This document shows positions 36,578 through 45,096 of a stretch of DNA of 64,000 nt, piece by piece. How positions within the stretch are numbered: the stretch's first letter is position 1; every line of letters starts with the position of its first letter. The DNA is taken from the NCBI GenBank assembly GCA_963662355.1, contig OY759361.1, positions 496,001 through 560,000 on the forward strand. The letters run 5' to 3'. Under the pieces are notes generated by a model. It saw nothing but the letters and a program-made list of their open reading frames with translations. It was not told the DNA's origin and ran no database searches. Source of the stretch: WTFY01 sp026713925 (GTDB lineage: Bacteria; Pseudomonadota; Gammaproteobacteria; UBA4575). The translations under genes were made by a program, and so were the position numbers.

Positions 36578-39310
36578 TCATCTGGCCTGGGAAATCCGCT
36601 CTGCGACGAGGTACACGGCCTCGAGCTCGCTGCAGCCGCGCTCGCGCATGATCCGTGCCCGCTCGGCCTTCTCGTGCTTCTCGGTCATGGCCAGCGCCAG
36701 GCTCAGCGGCGGCGGCACGTTGCGAAACAACGCCTCCAGCCGGTCGGACAGCACCACCCCCTCGACATACTTGCCGGGCTCCTTGCGCGCCGACAACAGC
36801 AGGTTTCGCTGCCCCTCGCTGAGTTCCCTGAAACGCGCGATCTGCTCGACCTCCTCCTTGGGCATCACCAGGCACAGCCACCATTCCATCATGTTGAGCA
36901 TCCTGCGGCTGGCATCCGGAAAGTCCTCCAGGTTCTGGGTGGCGATCCAGAACCAGGCGCCGAGCTTGCGCCACATCTTGGTGATCTTGACCACGTAGCG
37001 GGCCAGCAGCGGATTGGTAGTGATGATGTGCCCCTCGTCGGTCACCACCAGGGTGGGCCGCTCATCATGCTGGTGACGCTCCACCAGGTCGTTGATGTGG
37101 CTCATCATGGACAGGTAGGCCACGGTCAGCTGGTCCTCGTAGCCTTCCCTCGCCAGGATGCCCATCTCCAGGATCGTGACATCGGCCTCGGGCCAAGGGA
37201 TGCCGGGCCGGTTGAAGAAGTGCCCGGCGAGCCCTGAGCAGAACAGGGCCATGCCGTCTCCCATCTCGACCGCCCGCTCGCGACGCGGGTCGGGCAGGTT
37301 GTGGTCCCGCCCGATGGCATGCAGGGCATCGACCACATCGCTTGTGATCACCTGGTCCCGTCCGGCCTCGCGGACGGTTTCGGCCGCAAGAAAGATCGCG
37401 TTGCGGATCAGCAGCCGGTCGGCACGGCTCATGCGCGCATCCTCCCCGGCATCCCCGCCCGTGATCATGACCCGTGCGGCAATCTCCATCTCCCCCAGAA
37501 TGTCGCGCCCAATGGCTGCGTCCACCGCCGGCGCCCCCTCTTCGGGGCCTGCGCCCGCCTGCCTGCCCGCTCGGGCACGCCGCTCCTGGTCCAGAAGCTG
37601 CAGGGCATCCGCAAACGGCGGCAGGCTGATGTCGCGATCCGGATTCAGGGTCACCTGGCTGACGGACACGCCGTGCGCCTGGAAGTGCCGGCCCAGCAGC
37701 GAGAAGGATCCTCCGGCCTCGATGATGAACATGCGTGGCCGGTGCACGGCGGCCATCTGCTGCAGCAGGTAGACGAGCAGTGCCGACTTGCCCGCCCCGG
37801 TGGGCCCGAGGATCAGCATGTGGGCATTCTTCTTACGGTCATCGCGATGCAGCGGATCGAACACCAGGGGTTCGGCGCCGCGATTGAAGAACACCAGCCC
37901 GGGGTGCCCGGTGCCCTTCGAGCGGCCGTACACCGGTAACAGGTTGGCGGCATGGCTGGAAAATACCAGCCGGGCGCGCCGGCGGGTCCGGTCCAGGGCC
38001 TCGTCATAGGCCATCGGCAGGTTGCGGATATAGCTGTCCAGGGCCAGCAGGTCCGACTCCTGCAGGATCGGCTGCAGGCCGTTCGGCAGCAGCAGGGCGT
38101 TCAGCTGATTGACGTGGGCACGCAGTGCCTGCGGATCCTCCCCGCGCACGTAGAAGGCCAGGTTCACCGGATACAGCTTGTTGCCCCGGGCCATCGCCCG
38201 TTCCACACCCTCGGCATCCTCGCGGGTCAGGACCGCCTCGGCGGAATCCCCCACCGCAGCCCGCCTCACGCGGGCAATGTGGTCACGGGTCAGGTCCTGC
38301 GGCTTCAGGGTCAGGGTCATCGCCATCACGGTGTACTCCGGCAGGCGGTCGAACAGCGAGAAAATGTGATCGCCGGCCGGGCGCTCGGCCGTCATGTGCC
38401 CGATTTCAGGAGCCCGGCGCAAGCCCTGGATCGTCACCACGGTATGGGGCACCCCGTCGAACCACCAGGTCGCCGTACCCATGTCCGAGCGCGGCATCGA
38501 CAGGGTGAGCCGTTCCGCCAGGTCATGGGCGTATGGAAGGGCCTCGTCACCCGGGTACGGGGCGGCTTCCAGCAGCCGGTCGGGGTCGCCCTGTGTGACC
38601 TGCGGGTTCGGGTTGAACCACCTGATGAGCCACTCGTACAGGTCCCGGCCGTCCCCGCGGTGCACGCGGATGCCGGCCGAGGCCAGAGAGGCGACCCACT
38701 TGGTCACCACGTCATTCACGGCTGCCGAGAGGTCCGTACCGGCAGGGGGCCTGCCCCGGACCTTCAGCCGCCGGTAGAGCGCCGCACGCACCCGGCGCAC
38801 CTGTCCCCGCCAGCGGCCCCCGGTCACCGCGGTGTCCTCGAACAGGCCGCCCGGACGGGTGATCCGGGTCAGGTGCTTCGAAAACATGTCCAGGTAGGAC
38901 CGGGTGAATGCGCTGTCACGCACACCGGGCTGCACATACGCCTCGACCTGCCTGCGAAATCCCTGCAGGCTCGGCTCGTCCTGCACATAGACCTGCAGGA
39001 TCCATGGCGCCTCATCCTCTTCGGGAATGGCATCCGTGAGGGCCGTCTGGATGGTATCGCGCAACTGCTGCATGAACCGGGGCGTGCGGGCCTCGGTCCC
39101 GGCCGGGATGATCTCGAGCAAAACCCCGACACTGACACCGTCTTCCAGCAGGAAGGTGCGGCTGTCCGGGTCATACTCGACCCAGGGCAGGAGGTCAGTA
39201 AAGGACGCCGGGCGCTCGTACAGGCGGCGCGCGGCAGACTCGGGCACCGGCCGGTCTGCCTTTCCGTGCCGGGTCCCCGGCGAGCCAGGCAGCCGCTTGA
39301 TGAAATTCAT
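36578..39310 (-). CDS. traC: TraC/VirB4-type conjugative transfer ATPase, PFL_4706 family (TIGR03744)
   Basis: The 910-residue protein has the family length and contains a Walker A motif LILGPTGAGKSALLVYL (GPTGAGKS at 502-509) and Walker B region RPTLVVTDEGHIITT, followed by the VirB4-typical AWFWIATQNLEDFPDASRRMLNMMEWWLCL. It powers assembly of the type IV secretion channel at the inner membrane. Its ATG overlaps the stop of the lipoprotein gene (ATGA at 39307-39310). It is the last gene of the middle transfer block; the MscS gene follows after 223 bp. Confidence 0.93.
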   Translation of the reverse strand: MNFIKRLPGSPGTRHGKADRPVPESAARRLYERPASFTDLLPWVEYDPDSRTFLLEDGVSVGVLLEIIPAGTEARTPRFMQQLRDTIQTALTDAIPEEDEAPWILQVYVQDEPSLQGFRRQVEAYVQPGVRDSAFTRSYLDMFSKHLTRITRPGGLFEDTAVTGGRWRGQVRRVRAALYRRLKVRGRPPAGTDLSAAVNDVVTKWVASLASAGIRVHRGDGRDLYEWLIRWFNPNPQVTQGDPDRLLEAAPYPGDEALPYAHDLAERLTLSMPRSDMGTATWWFDGVPHTVVTIQGLRRAPEIGHMTAERPAGDHIFSLFDRLPEYTVMAMTLTLKPQDLTRDHIARVRRAAVGDSAEAVLTREDAEGVERAMARGNKLYPVNLAFYVRGEDPQALRAHVNQLNALLLPNGLQPILQESDLLALDSYIRNLPMAYDEALDRTRRRARLVFSSHAANLLPVYGRSKGTGHPGLVFFNRGAEPLVFDPLHRDDRKKNAHMLILGPTGAGKSALLVYLLQQMAAVHRPRMFIIEAGGSFSLLGRHFQAHGVSVSQVTLNPDRDISLPPFADALQLLDQERRARAGRQAGAGPEEGAPAVDAAIGRDILGEMEIAARVMITGGDAGEDARMSRADRLLIRNAIFLAAETVREAGRDQVITSDVVDALHAIGRDHNLPDPRRERAVEMGDGMALFCSGLAGHFFNRPGIPWPEADVTILEMGILAREGYEDQLTVAYLSMMSHINDLVERHQHDERPTLVVTDEGHIITTNPLLARYVVKITKMWRKLGAWFWIATQNLEDFPDASRRMLNMMEWWLCLVMPKEEVEQIARFRELSEGQRNLLLSARKEPGKYVEGVVLSDRLEALFRNVPPPLSLALAMTEKHEKAERARIMRERGCSELEAVYLVAERISQAR

Positions 39311-39705
39311 TCGGCTACCGGCCCTTCACCGGGCAGCGCGTACTCCACCTGCTCGTACATCGGAAAGCTCGTGGCATACCCGGGGACCGGTACCCGCTCG
39401 TCACCTGCCAGATGCGGAAATACGTACATCACCAGGCTCGGGTTCGCCAGCCGGGGGAACACGGCGTCGATCTCGTGGTGCGCCGTTCGGGTATATCCGG
39501 CCAGCGCACGCTCGCCATGTGCGGCGGGACGCTTCGCAAATTCCGGGCCGACCGGCCCGGGTGCGCCGGTATCACTCATGTGCCGGGTATAGATGGTATG
39601 GATCGACGGGCCGTCCTGGGGCAATACGCCATCCTTGGTGGCGGTGCAGCCCAGCATGAGGCTAGTCAAGCCGAGTACGGTGATACGGATCAATCGCTGG
39701 TGCAT
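39307..39705 (-). CDS. ICE transfer-region lipoprotein (TIGR03751)
   Basis: Starting at MHQRLIRITVLGLTSLMLGCTATKDG the protein is 132 residues, with a lipobox LMLGC at residue 20, so it is predicted to be lipid-anchored in the outer membrane. The mature part contains YTRTAHHEIDAVFPRLANPSLVMYVFPHLAGDERVPVPGYATSFPMYE, the conserved block of this ICE family. It overlaps the upstream VirB10-like gene by 44 bp and traC by 4 bp. Confidence 0.85.
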   Translation of the reverse strand: MHQRLIRITVLGLTSLMLGCTATKDGVLPQDGPSIHTIYTRHMSDTGAPGPVGPEFAKRPAAHGERALAGYTRTAHHEIDAVFPRLANPSLVMYVFPHLAGDERVPVPGYATSFPMYEQVEYALPGEGPVAE

Positions 39706-41044
39706 AATCGAGTTTCCTCCCCTTGAGGTCGAGGTCGATGGCAAGCTGTGCATCGACGTGAATGGCCACCCGGGCCCCGGCCGGGACGAACACGGCATCG
39801 AAGCTTTGCGCCTGGCGTTCCATCAGCCATTTGGCAACTTCCCCGCTTCCGCCCGCCACGGTCTTGCCGAGCACGAAGGCCCCGGTATCCCCGCTCACGG
39901 TGTCCGCCGCCGTGCCCCCCTCGCCGAACGTCGTGGTTGTCTGGGCGGCGGCGGCCGCATCGGCTGCGGCCTGTACCGCCATCATGCCGATGCGCTGGCC
40001 GAGAAACGCCGGGGCATTGGTCTTGCGCGCACCACTGATGCAGGGGACGCCCTGCCGGTCGGAAATCCAGCCCAGTGACCGATGGCCCGCACCGGACGAT
40101 CCTCCCTGTGCATCGCCCGGGATCGTGCGGATGGTGCCGTCATCGAACACGAAGGTCACCGAATCGAGCCGCCCGGTCACGCAGGACAGCGCCCAGTCAC
40201 CGACGGCCGTACCGCTCCACACCATCCCGCGTACACCGGGTACGGTGAGGCCGTTGGCGGCCAGGTTTTCACTGCCGGTGATCACCTTGAACGGCATCGG
40301 GTCGTGCACCTGGCCCTGTACCGGGATCCGCCCGACCAGGGCCGTCAGTGTGGTCGAGCCGACCAGCGTGGCGTTTCGCGGGACGGTATAGGCGGGATGC
40401 ACGGTGTCAGGCTCCCGGGGGTCCTCCCCGGCCGGACCTAGGATCCCGGCCATCGATTGCCCCGCCGCCTGGCCGGGCGGGTACGCAACGCCGGGGCCTT
40501 CGTGCAGCTCATCCTGTAAGGCCGGGGCATCCACCGGATCAATCCAGACCGTGCGCGAATCCGGTACCGGGCCGGGGCCGACAGGCAGGTCCCCAACATC
40601 TTGGGGCGGACTGGACGACAGCGACCGGGACAGGGCATCCAGGCGTTCGCCCAGTGCGGACAGGACATCGGAATCCTCCTGGCGGCGCGCTTGCTGCTCG
40701 TGATCGCGTGACTGCAGTTCCTGGCTGATGCGGCGCATCATGTCGTCCTCGAGCCGGGTGCGGTCCTCCAGCAGGTGCCGGTTCTCGTCGCGCAGGCGGT
40801 CACCTTCCCGGCGCAGGGCCTCGACCTCGGCGGTCATCGCGGCGACGTTCGCCGTCAGGGTCTTGATGGTATCGGCGGGGGTGTCGGCATCCGGCACCGG
40901 AGCCTGCGGCACGGCCTGCATGACCGCCGGCCCGGGCGGGTCGTTTGAGCAGGATCTCAGGGCAACGACGCCCAGCATGAGCAGCGTCACGCCGGTCAGC
41001 CACGGCAGCAGCCGGTTACCGGTGATGCGCGCCATGGCCCGCAC
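39662..41044 (-). CDS. VirB10/TraB-like ICE protein, PFL_4705 family (TIGR03752)
   Basis: The 460-residue protein has one N-terminal membrane anchor (LLPWLTGVTLLMLGVVALRSC), a coiled-coil region (residues about 60-135: TANVAAMTAEVEALRREGDRLRDENRHLLEDRTRLEDDMM) and a C-terminal beta-rich domain with VPRNATLVGSTTLTALVGRIPVQGQVHDPMPFKVITG, like VirB10/TraB. It would span from the inner membrane to the outer-membrane core complex. The C-terminal alanine-rich AVQAAADAAAAAQTTTT segment probably forms the antenna region. It overlaps its neighbours on both sides. Confidence 0.88.
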   Translation of the reverse strand: MRAMARITGNRLLPWLTGVTLLMLGVVALRSCSNDPPGPAVMQAVPQAPVPDADTPADTIKTLTANVAAMTAEVEALRREGDRLRDENRHLLEDRTRLEDDMMRRISQELQSRDHEQQARRQEDSDVLSALGERLDALSRSLSSSPPQDVGDLPVGPGPVPDSRTVWIDPVDAPALQDELHEGPGVAYPPGQAAGQSMAGILGPAGEDPREPDTVHPAYTVPRNATLVGSTTLTALVGRIPVQGQVHDPMPFKVITGSENLAANGLTVPGVRGMVWSGTAVGDWALSCVTGRLDSVTFVFDDGTIRTIPGDAQGGSSGAGHRSLGWISDRQGVPCISGARKTNAPAFLGQRIGMMAVQAAADAAAAAQTTTTFGEGGTAADTVSGDTGAFVLGKTVAGGSGEVAKWLMERQAQSFDAVFVPAGARVAIHVDAQLAIDLDLKGRKLDYAPAIDPYHRTRLD

Positions 41045-41840
41045 GTGAGGTCCCGAACGGGCGCGCTGAAATCAGGTACACGGCCGTGGTGTCGGCATCG
41101 CTGCCGGCAGGCAGCAGGCGGTTGTGCTGGAAAGTCGCCGCCAGCCAGGTCCCGCGCAAGTCGCGCGGGTCCAGGGTGTGCGGGCGGTCCGTGCGGTTGG
41201 TCAGCCTGACGGCGGTGACGTGCAGGGGGCCTGCCCGCCAGGCGGCCAGGGGTACGGCCTGTACGGCGCCTCCCCGCAGCAGCGCCACGGGCTCGCGGCT
41301 CACCGGCACGCGCACGATCCCAGGGGAGCCCTGCGCAAGCCGGGCCGGTGCATACAGCTGCCGGGCGGCGAACCGGGTCAGGGCAACGTACCCGTACCGC
41401 CCTAAAGCCCGGTCCTCACCGGTCCCTGCATCGCCCGGCACCTCCCCGTGTGCCCGGGAGGCCTTCACGTACACCTCCACGGGTGCCAGGGAACCCCCCT
41501 GCCCGGAGGCCGATACATCCAGCAGATAAAACCGCCCGTCCCGGGTGCCGCGCACCACGATGCGGGTGGGATCGAAGGCCGCGTGGGCCAGGAAGTACAC
41601 CACACCGTCGAGACTCTGGATGCGCAGGAGCGGCTGCAGGGAAGCCGGGACACCCAGCCGGACCGGGCCCGGGAACCGCACGATGCGCTCGGAACCGGTC
41701 CTGAGGACAAGCCGCAGGGGCACCTGCTTCCACTCGATGCGCTCCGGTGGCCCGGTCTGCGCCCACACGCTGTCCGCCAGCCAGCCAGGTGCGAGGGCCA
41801 GCATGCAGCAAAGTGCCCACAGGACAGGCCGGGCCCTCAT
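41016..41840 (-). CDS. VirB9/TraK-like ICE protein, PFL_4704 family (TIGR03749)
   Basis: The 274-residue protein starts MRARPVLWALCCMLALAPGWLADSVWAQ, a signal peptide. The mature part is beta-rich (RIEWKQVPLRLVLRTGSERIVRFPGPVRLGVP) and ends in the family block FQHNRLLPAGSDADTTAVYLISARPFG. It is predicted periplasmic, part of the outer-membrane core with VirB10. Its ATG overlaps the preceding stop (TGATG at 41840), and it overlaps the PFL_4705 gene by 29 bp. Confidence 0.87.
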   Translation of the reverse strand: MRARPVLWALCCMLALAPGWLADSVWAQTGPPERIEWKQVPLRLVLRTGSERIVRFPGPVRLGVPASLQPLLRIQSLDGVVYFLAHAAFDPTRIVVRGTRDGRFYLLDVSASGQGGSLAPVEVYVKASRAHGEVPGDAGTGEDRALGRYGYVALTRFAARQLYAPARLAQGSPGIVRVPVSREPVALLRGGAVQAVPLAAWRAGPLHVTAVRLTNRTDRPHTLDPRDLRGTWLAATFQHNRLLPAGSDADTTAVYLISARPFGTSRAGHGAHHR

Positions 41841-42478
41841 CACGGGTCCCCGGACCCGGATGCATCCACCCGCCTGGGCCCCTCCTGCGCGAATCCGTCC
41901 AGGGCCAGTCCCCAGGGATTGACCTCCGGGTCCACGGCATGGCGCACGATCCGAAGCGGATAGCGGATGACCGTCTTCTTGACCGTCATCCCTTTCACCG
42001 ACTCGAAAAGCTCCAGCTCCAGCCACACCACCCAGAGGCCGGGTGCCAGCACCTCGACCCGGCTTTCCTCGAAGCCGCGACCGGGCACTTCCTGCATGCC
42101 GCGCACCCGGTACGCCAGTTCCCCGCGCTTGCCTTTCAGTTCCATGTCCGCAACGAGGTCCGCCCGGTAGCGCGGCGTGAGATAGGGAGATACCCGGAAG
42201 ATGGCCTGGCCGTAATCCTCGGCACCGTCTTGCGGCCAGCGGTTGAGCTGCTGGAAGATGTAGAAGGCAAAGGCGTACACGTTGGCCGCAGGCACCGTGC
42301 CGGCGGTTTGTGCCACACCGGAGCGCAGGTCCGGGGGAATGTGCACGGTCAGGTGTTCGGGTGCGCGGCTCCAGCCGAACCACAACGCCAGGATCACCAC
42401 CAGCTGCACACCGATCACGACCCACAGCGAGCGCAGGTGCGCGCGGACGTTATCGATCTCGTGGCGGTAGCGGCGCAT
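41840..42478 (-). CDS. VirB8/TraE-like ICE protein, PFL_4703 family (TIGR03746)
   Basis: From MRRYRHEIDNVRAHLRSLWVVIG the protein is 212 residues, with one N-terminal membrane span (LWVVIGVQLVVILALWFGW) and a periplasmic domain of mixed helices and strands (YAFAFYIFQQLNRWPQDGAEDYGQAIFRVSPYLTP). It nucleates assembly of the secretion channel in the inner membrane. The reading frame extends to 42646 but that part is a shadow of the next gene; the ATG at 42478 overlaps it by 29 bp. Confidence 0.87.
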   Translation of the reverse strand: MRRYRHEIDNVRAHLRSLWVVIGVQLVVILALWFGWSRAPEHLTVHIPPDLRSGVAQTAGTVPAANVYAFAFYIFQQLNRWPQDGAEDYGQAIFRVSPYLTPRYRADLVADMELKGKRGELAYRVRGMQEVPGRGFEESRVEVLAPGLWVVWLELELFESVKGMTVKKTVIRYPLRIVRHAVDPEVNPWGLALDGFAQEGPRRVDASGSGDP

Positions 42479-42830
42479 CGCGGGTCCTTCCGATGTCCCA
42501 GGCGCCGCTGCGCCGGACAAACCCCGCACGGCGCAGGCCATGCTCATCCAGCCAGATCGCGATCTGCTGACGGTAGTAGGCGTCCGGGCGGTTGCGCTTG
42601 AGGCGCTGGAACACACTGGCCATTCCCACGGCGCTCGCCACCACACCGACCCCGGCGATCCCGAAGCCCATGGTGAGTGCGCCCATCAGCCCGGCGAGGA
42701 GGAGGCTTGCCGGCAGCCAGACGAGCGCACTCATGACTGTGATGACGCCCAGCTCAAGCGACGAACACCCCTTGAATACCGCGGGTTCGACGTTCAGCCG
42801 CTCGGCCAGGATTTCACGTTGATCGGACAT
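42450..42830 (-). CDS. TraL-like ICE membrane protein (TIGR03750)
   Basis: The 126-residue protein has a soluble N terminus with LAERLNVEPAVFKGCSSLELG, a hydrophobic double span (ITVMSALVWLPASLLLAGLMGALTMGFGIAGVGVVASAVGMA) and a C-terminal LKRNRPDAYYRQQIAIWLDEHG motif that identifies the family. It is a small inner-membrane part of the pilus assembly system, similar in place to VirB3/TraL. It ends inside the PFL_4703 gene (28-bp overlap). Confidence 0.85.
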   Translation of the reverse strand: MSDQREILAERLNVEPAVFKGCSSLELGVITVMSALVWLPASLLLAGLMGALTMGFGIAGVGVVASAVGMASVFQRLKRNRPDAYYRQQIAIWLDEHGLRRAGFVRRSGAWDIGRTRDAPLPPRDR

Positions 42831-42833
42831 GCT

Positions 42834-43181
42834 TCAGATGACGCCCGCGGCTTCGGTCAGCAGGTAGCTGGCGAAGGTCAGCACCACGGCCCCGACGATC
42901 CCGAGGACGCCGACCTCGGCCCACTCGGCCTTGCCCTGGCGCGCCTCGTTGAACTTCGCAAACCCGAGATAGGCGATCCACAGGAACCCGAGTACTGCAA
43001 TGGCTAGGCCGAGCACCAGTCCGCCATCCTTGATATAGCCCTGGATCAGTGCGATCCAGTCCCCGGATGCCGGGGCCGTGCTGGGGGCGACCGGCGTAGG
43101 CAGGGCCGCACGGGCCACCGGCCAGGTGGACGTGACCAGCAGCCCGCTGATGGCTGCACCTTCTTTGAGTAGTCTGATCAT
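42834..43181 (-). CDS. Pilin-like ICE membrane protein, PFL_4702 family (TIGR03745)
   Basis: From MIRLLKEGAAISGLLVTS the protein is 115 residues. A signal-like segment ends near VARAALPTPV, then two hydrophobic spans follow (DGGLVLGLAIAVLGFLWIAYLGF and VGVLGIVGAVVLTFASYLLTEAAG). The size and two-span layout match VirB2/TraA-type pilins, so it is the likely major pilus subunit. It ends 3 bp before the TraL-like gene. Confidence 0.83.
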   Translation of the reverse strand: MIRLLKEGAAISGLLVTSTWPVARAALPTPVAPSTAPASGDWIALIQGYIKDGGLVLGLAIAVLGFLWIAYLGFAKFNEARQGKAEWAEVGVLGIVGAVVLTFASYLLTEAAGVI

Positions 43182-43243
43182 GGTTGTTGCTCCGAAAGTA
43201 CGGGACCCTTTCCCGAAAGGTTGGCGTGGCGAGGACCCGCCCC

Positions 43244-43474
43244 TCACCGCAGGTAAAATCCGAGGACCATTAGCACGATGCTGGCCCGCAGGGCACTCCA
43301 CAGCACATCGAACAGGACGGCCTGGCCGTTCTGCCAGGCACGGAAGGTGCCAAGCACCACCCACACCACCCAGATGAAGGCGAGCAGGACGGTCACGCTT
43401 GCAATGCCGGTCAGCAGGGCCTGCGGGGTCACCCCGGATCCTGCCTGGAAGGCCGCATGCTGTGCCGACGTCAT
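43244..43474 (-). CDS. Small ICE membrane protein, PFL_4701 family (TIGR03758)
   Basis: The 76-residue protein has AAFQAGSGVTPQALLTGIASVTVLLAFIWVVWVVLGTFRAWQNGQA and a second span near the C terminus (SALRASIVLMVLGFYLR). The two-span layout and its place before the pilin-like gene identify the family. Its role in transfer is not known. It lies 9 bp after the RAQPRD gene. Confidence 0.83.
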   Translation of the reverse strand: MTSAQHAAFQAGSGVTPQALLTGIASVTVLLAFIWVVWVVLGTFRAWQNGQAVLFDVLWSALRASIVLMVLGFYLR

Positions 43475-43483
43475 GGCGGGCCA

Positions 43484-43819
43484 TCATCGACGATAATCCC
43501 CGCGAAGGGGCGCAAAGTTCCTGGGCTCGGCCCGGGGCACGTCGATGTGCGCCCGGATGCCCCGGCGAATCCTGGACAGGTCCTGGCGCAGCCAGTCGTA
43601 GCGCAACCGGATGCGGGCATCCGGGCGGGCCTGGGCCTGGGCTTCGCGGATCAGGGGCTCGAGCGCCTCCAGTTCATGGACAATTCCTGCCAGGGCTGCG
43701 CGCTCGCCGTCATCATCCGCTGCGACGACCTGTACGCCGAGAGCGAGTGCGAGCAGTCCGGCTGCAAGGGAGCGTGCAATACGCGTGAGGAACTGTAGGG
43801 GTTCGTGCATGCGGTGCAT
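43484..43819 (-). CDS. RAQPRD-family ICE protein (TIGR01690)
   Basis: The 111-residue protein has a signal peptide (SLAAGLLALALGVQVVAADDD) and a mature helical part. It ends ARIRLRYDWLRQDLSRIRRG and then RAEPRNFAPLRGDYR, a variant of the RAQPRD signature that names the family (here RAEPRN). It is a small periplasmic protein of ICE transfer regions, function unknown. It is the first gene of the middle transfer block, all on the minus strand. ATG codons at 43819 and 43810 are both possible. Confidence 0.85.
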   Translation of the reverse strand: MHRMHEPLQFLTRIARSLAAGLLALALGVQVVAADDDGERAALAGIVHELEALEPLIREAQAQARPDARIRLRYDWLRQDLSRIRRGIRAHIDVPRAEPRNFAPLRGDYRR

Positions 43820-44009
43820 GGTGGAACACGGAAACGGGGCAGGATATGGAAAATCGTTTCATCCGGGTGCGTGTTTTCTCCCCGGGCGGGTTTGATTGAG
43901 ATGCGTGGCACCGCTTCGGCATGCGCCAGTGGCAAGCGAAGATCCTGATTCCCTGGCGGATTGACAGGACCGGTCTAACGATCCCGGTCCATCCCTTGCG
44001 CGACCTTGA

Positions 44010-44837
44010 TCAGCCGCCGCGTTTCAGTTCGGCCACCTCGTCTCGCAATGCGCGGATCTCGGCATGCAGGTCTGCGTTCGTCGGTCCCGCCCGCAAGGTG
44101 ACGGAAGTCTCCGGCCTGGCCTCGCCGTGACCATGCGCCTGCACCGCATCGACGATGATGCCGATGAACAGGTTCAGCACCGCAAACGAGGTCACCAGGA
44201 TGAACGGCACGAAAAAGACCCAGGCATGGGGAAAGACTTCCATCACCGGGCGCACGATGCCCATCGACCAGCTTTCCAGTGTCATGACCTGGAACAGGGT
44301 GTAGGCCGAATTGCCGATGCTGCCGAACCATTCCGGAAATTGGGTGCCGTACAGGTTGGTCGCCATCACCGAGAACACGAAGTAGATCACGCCCAGCAGC
44401 AGCATCACCGAACCCATGCCGGGCACGGCATGCAAAAGCGCCCCGACCACCCGGCGCAGCGACGGCACGGTTGAGATCAGGCGCAGCACCCGCAGGATCC
44501 GCAGGGCCCGCATGACCGACAGCGATCCGGTCGCCGGCACCAGGGCAATGCCCACCACCAGGGTATCGAAATGGTTCCAGGGATCGCGGATGAAGGCGCC
44601 GCGCTGCCCGATCACCTTCAGCAGGATTTCCACGACAAAAATTGCCAGGATTACCCGGTCGGCAAGGTACAGGGCATTTCCGGCAATTGCCACCACTGCC
44701 GGACTGGTCTCCAGTGCCAGCACGATGGCGTTCAGCACGATCAGGGCAGTGATCCAGTGCTGCACGGGACGGCTTTCCACAAATGTGCGAATGCGATCGC
44801 ACGGCCCATTGTGATGAGTATTTTCAGACATGGCCAT
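44010..44837 (-). CDS. NaChBac-type voltage-gated sodium channel
   Basis: The 275-residue protein has six membrane helices. S4 carries regularly spaced arginines (RALRILRVLRLIS then SLRRVVGAL). The pore has the selectivity filter TLESWSM (residues about 186-192), identical to that of NavAb and close to NaChBac (TLESWAS). A cytoplasmic C-terminal helix (DLHAEIRALRDEVAELK) would form the tetramer coiled coil. It should be a homotetrameric Na+ channel opened by depolarisation. A GAGG site 9 bp before the ATG at 44837 supports this start. It is ICE cargo just outside the RAQPRD gene, which is unusual. Confidence 0.9.
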   Translation of the reverse strand: MAMSENTHHNGPCDRIRTFVESRPVQHWITALIVLNAIVLALETSPAVVAIAGNALYLADRVILAIFVVEILLKVIGQRGAFIRDPWNHFDTLVVGIALVPATGSLSVMRALRILRVLRLISTVPSLRRVVGALLHAVPGMGSVMLLLGVIYFVFSVMATNLYGTQFPEWFGSIGNSAYTLFQVMTLESWSMGIVRPVMEVFPHAWVFFVPFILVTSFAVLNLFIGIIVDAVQAHGHGEARPETSVTLRAGPTNADLHAEIRALRDEVAELKRGG

Positions 44838-45096
44838 GGCACTTGCCCTCGGTAACATCCAAAATTGTTTGCACTTGTAAAGGCTAGACGGCCCCGATGT
44901 GTTTACCCCTGTCCGGACAACCGTGAAAACGACTCAGAAAACCGCCGGGCGAAAGATAGCACAAAACCACGGGAGGTGATCCATGTCACAGAACATCCGG
45001 GGTTAAAATGCGAGGTGTTTTCAGGTAGGCTTGTACTTCATCAAGTCACGATTGAAACCAAACCACAAGAAACACAACAATACAGGAGAATCTCAG

